A stretch of 23,806 bases of DNA from an uncultured Peptoniphilus sp. (GTDB taxonomy: Bacteria > Bacillota > Clostridia > Tissierellales > Peptoniphilaceae): NCBI RefSeq assembly GCF_946222045.1, contig NZ_CAMILN010000027.1, forward strand, positions 1 through 23,806, written 5' to 3'. A program made the translations under genes and the position numbers. The notes under the pieces were generated by a model. That model did not search any database and had not been told where the DNA came from. It was given only the letters and a program-made list of their open reading frames with translations. Of the stretch, positions 21,817-23,806 are shown in pieces; position 1 is the first letter of the stretch, and the number at the start of each line of letters is the position of its first letter.

Positions 21817-22890
21817 ATGAAAAAATTTAAAATTATTGTTCTTTCATTAATTGCAATTTTATTTTTTACAGGATGTAATAAAAATAAAATTTCCAATGAA
21901 GAAAAAATAGCTGAAAAAAAGAAAATAGAAGAGTCAGAAAAACCACAAGTTAATGAACCAGAGATAAAGCTCTTTATTGCAAGAGAAAACCTTGGAGAAT
22001 CCTCTGAAAAGTTTCCGCAATCAGAAATTATTGGAGATTTAAGTTTAAATGACTACGAGAGGATTTTTATGGGAGTTAGCTTTAACGACAAGCTAATAGA
22101 AAATACTGAAAATAAGGCTGGCGATTTAATAATTTATTCTCATGGAAGAATAGTTAAACTTTACAGCGAAAAAGTTGATGGTATCTATAAAAACGAAGAA
22201 ATTAGAAAAGAAAATTCAAAAATAATTGAATCCAAGGGAAATCTAAGGACCAAGGCTCTAGAACTTTTAATTTCAAATAAAATGCGTGAAATTGAAAAAC
22301 TTAAAAATCCTGGAGAATATGAAACTTATTATACTTATTTAGTTAAAGACTTTTTTGAAGATGGAAAATTAATTTTCCTTGTCTCTATAAAAAATTCAAA
22401 CTTTTCTTTTAAAGATGGAATTTTTAATGAAGAGTCTGGCTATGTTTTGCCTGTGGAACTTCAATATACTTTAAATGAAGATAAAAATTTTGCCTTTGAT
22501 AAAAAAATCGAAGCAGGGGATGGCGCAAATTATGGACCTTCACTTAAAAAAATGGCTCGCGATGATCAAGCTATTTTTGATGTCTTTTTAGATGATAGAA
22601 GTGGAAAAGACTATGACAAATTAATGGAAGACTTGCTTTATGTGGCACAAGAAAAGGGTCTCGATAATTTTACTCACAAATTAGAAGAAATCCCTGGCTA
22701 TGAAAAAGATGTGATCTACATTGAAAAGGGACCAAACCATATTCCTGGCACAGTTGAAATTGCCAAGAAAAAGGACTATGAAGAGGCAAAAAATAGTGTG
22801 GGAAAGGTAAATTGGTCCTACTGCGAAGGAGTAGTTTACCACGAAAAAACTGGAATTGCAGTTAAGACTGTAATTGATTATTTTGAATAA
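21817..22890 (+). CDS. Secreted lipoprotein of unknown function
   Basis: The product has 357 residues. The ATG at 21817 is supported by AGGAGG shortly upstream and by the signal peptide that begins there: MKKFKIIVLSLIAILFFTGC, a lipobox with Cys20 as the lipidated residue. A charged Lys/Glu linker follows (about 21-45), then a predicted soluble domain with motifs such as NDYERIFMGVSF, GDLIIYSHGRIVKLY and FEDGKLIFLVSIKNSNFS. The last part (VGKVNWSYCEGVVYHEKTGIAVKT) suggests strand-rich structure. It should be anchored on the outer face of the membrane. I do not recognise the family. It is expressed alone, divergent from the ACT operon, with TATAAT at 21790-21795. Confidence 0.85.
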   Translation: MKKFKIIVLSLIAILFFTGCNKNKISNEEKIAEKKKIEESEKPQVNEPEIKLFIARENLGESSEKFPQSEIIGDLSLNDYERIFMGVSFNDKLIENTENKAGDLIIYSHGRIVKLYSEKVDGIYKNEEIRKENSKIIESKGNLRTKALELLISNKMREIEKLKNPGEYETYYTYLVKDFFEDGKLIFLVSIKNSNFSFKDGIFNEESGYVLPVELQYTLNEDKNFAFDKKIEAGDGANYGPSLKKMARDDQAIFDVFLDDRSGKDYDKLMEDLLYVAQEKGLDNFTHKLEEIPGYEKDVIYIEKGPNHIPGTVEIAKKKDYEEAKNSVGKVNWSYCEGVVYHEKTGIAVKTVIDYFE

Positions 22891-22907
22891 AATAATTTAA
22901 AAAAATT

Positions 22908-22932
22908 AAAAACATTTGGAATTGTTTTTATT
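22908..22932 (+). terminator. Weak terminator after the lipoprotein gene
   Basis: AAAAACA and TGTTTTT can form a 7-bp AT-only stem ending in a T-rich tract. The stem is weak, so termination here is only possible. Confidence 0.4.
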
Positions 22933-22957
22933 TAATAATAGTTTTTTATATGATGGT

Positions 22958-22986
22958 TTGTAAAATTTAAGAGTAAGGCATATTAT
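22958..22986 (+). promoter_or_regulatory. Possible promoter for the VanZ-like gene
   Basis: TTGTAA and TATTAT are exactly 17 bases apart. The -10 lies in the left arm of an inverted repeat (GCATATT 22978-22984, AATATGC 23009-23015, with an inner CGAT/ATCG stem), which could act as an operator. Confidence 0.45.
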
Positions 22987-23052
22987 ACCGATAGAACATC
23001 GTCAATCTAATATGCAAGAAATTAAAATATGAGGTTGGTTAGTATATAGGTA

Positions 23053-23132
23053 GTAATCAATTATGATAAGATCATGATTACTTCAAGTTTTTAGAGCATA
23101 CATATTGTTTTTCGTATGTATGTTCTATTTTT
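23053..23132 (+). promoter_or_regulatory. Structured leader with terminator-like hairpin before the VanZ-like gene
   Basis: First, GTAATCA and TGATTAC (23053-23059, 23075-23081) pair, with an inner TGAT/ATCA stem. Then a 12-bp stem (23093-23104 with 23115-23126, one G-U, loop of ten bases) is followed by ATTTTT. The second hairpin has the form of an intrinsic terminator and ends 31 bases before the gene start. It could be an attenuator for the gene or the end of a small separate RNA. No known leader class is recognised. Confidence 0.55.
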
Positions 23133-23162
23133 AAATTGACTTATTGAAGAGGAGAATTTTAT

Positions 23163-23678
23163 ATGAATAGAAATAAAATAATTAATATAATATTTTACAT
23201 AAGTGGATTGATATATTTATCGATATTAATTATGCTTTTATTTAAAGGGTTTGGGAAAAGAATGGATTCACGATCTATAAACTTAATTCCGTTTAGAACA
23301 ATATTTAACTACATAACTTTAATTGATAGTAGTAAATTTGGCTTCTTCATAGAAAACATTATTGGCAATATTTTATTATTTTTGCCAATGGGGATTTATT
23401 TAAATGTAATAACAGATCGTAATAAATTAAGTTTAACCATTATCATTTTGTTTAGTATTTTAGTGGAAATTATTCAATATCTGTTCAAATTTGGCATTTT
23501 AGATATTGACGATATCATATTGAATTCTATTGGTGGATTTATAGGAATAAAGACTTATAATTTTCTACTAACTAAATTCAAAACAAGAGATAAAATAAAA
23601 AGAATCACTATAGCAGCTTCTATAATAATATTTATTTTGATATGCATTATTATACTTTATCAAAATATATATTTATAG
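23163..23678 (+). CDS. VanZ-like family membrane protein
   Basis: This 171-residue protein has about five hydrophobic segments. It carries the VanZ-family signatures INLIPFRTI (about 39-47), IIGNILLFLPMGIYLN (about 65-80), ILVEIIQYLFKFG (about 99-111) and the acidic motif DIDDIILNSIGGFIG (about 113-127). VanZ proteins are linked to reduced susceptibility to teicoplanin and related lipoglycopeptides by an unknown mechanism, but many chromosomal homologs have no proven role. GAGGAG precedes the ATG. The upstream terminator-like hairpin suggests conditional expression. Confidence 0.92.
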   Translation: MNRNKIINIIFYISGLIYLSILIMLLFKGFGKRMDSRSINLIPFRTIFNYITLIDSSKFGFFIENIIGNILLFLPMGIYLNVITDRNKLSLTIIILFSILVEIIQYLFKFGILDIDDIILNSIGGFIGIKTYNFLLTKFKTRDKIKRITIAASIIIFILICIIILYQNIYL

Positions 23679-23734
23679 TAAGAGAATCTGGACCAATATA
23701 AATGAATATTAGTTAAAATAAGATCTAAATGAAT

Positions 23735-23785
23735 TGAACCCCAAAATCCGGAATACGGATGGAGGGGTTCAGCTCATTTTTAACA
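23735..23785 (+). terminator. Strong hairpin after the VanZ-like gene
   Basis: TGAACCCC (23735-23742) and GGGGTTCA (23764-23771) pair perfectly. Inside, after a symmetric 3x3 internal loop, ATCCG pairs with CGGAT around GAATA. TTTTT follows seven bases later. It is suitable as a terminator for the VanZ-like gene. The size and symmetry would also fit a structure at the end of an insertion element lying beyond the window. Confidence 0.6.
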
Positions 23786-23806
23786 AACTATTTATTTTTC
23801 TTTTTC

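Noticed and set aside
22978..23132. T-box riboswitch before the VanZ-like gene
   Set aside because: No T-box sequence or specifier-loop arrangement is present, and VanZ-like genes are not amino-acid-related.
1..23806. tRNA or rRNA genes
   Set aside because: None of the intergenic stretches shows a cloverleaf with the conserved GTTCNANNC arm or rRNA-like sequence.

Overview
The window looks like chromosomal DNA of an AT-rich Gram-positive anaerobe. The evidence is AT-rich codons, strong AGGAGG ribosome binding sites, an rpsF-ssb-rpsR operon, a YSIRK-like signal on a Sdr/Clf-type surface adhesin, a LytR-CpsA-Psr protein, a VanZ-like protein and a UPF0237-UPF0210 pair. The overall style suggests a Peptoniphilaceae/Tissierellia member such as Anaerococcus or Peptoniphilus. 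That placement is inference, because no rRNA is present.

Layout. (1) 1-2263, minus: the N-terminal 754 residues of a large cell-wall adhesin that starts at TTG and runs off the window; its upstream region carries inverted repeats and a leader hairpin. (2) 2594-3801, minus: rpsF-ssb-rpsR with a clear promoter, an S6:S18-type autoregulatory leader and a terminator. (3) 3825-5612, plus: mgsA and pepT, each followed by a hairpin terminator. (4) 5615-5867: a noncoding block of about seven degenerate ~36-nt tandem units. (5) 5882-7076, minus: an LCP cell-wall ligase gene. (6) 7126-8395, plus: a DUF188-glutaredoxin-like fusion gene overlapping a nitroreductase gene.

(7) 7886-12444 is the most unusual part. 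A 510-bp segment (3' part of the nitroreductase gene plus its terminator) occurs twice with no mismatch, in direct orientation 4049 bp apart. Between the copies lies a very AT-rich block holding a BceAB/MacB-like ABC transporter, a truncated ABC-exporter-like start fused to the 3' end of a LuxR-type regulator gene, and a leader region that can form an H-type pseudoknot followed by a terminator hairpin. The second nitroreductase copy lacks its first 36 codons. The block looks like a recently integrated or duplicated cassette that could be lost by recombination between the repeats.

(8) 12444-16370, minus: a compact operon of a 49-aa membrane protein, an ABC ATPase, two related membrane subunits, a histidine kinase and a NarL-type response regulator, suggesting a self-regulated envelope-stress or peptide-export system. 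(9) 16483-21735, minus: ACT-domain protein (UPF0237), UPF0210 protein, APC amino-acid permease, YtcJ-like amidohydrolase and free-methionine-(R)-sulfoxide reductase, probably one operon for amino-acid sensing, uptake and processing. (10) 21817-23772, plus: an unrecognised lipoprotein, then a VanZ-like membrane protein behind a leader with a terminator-like hairpin, ending in a strong 37-nt hairpin.
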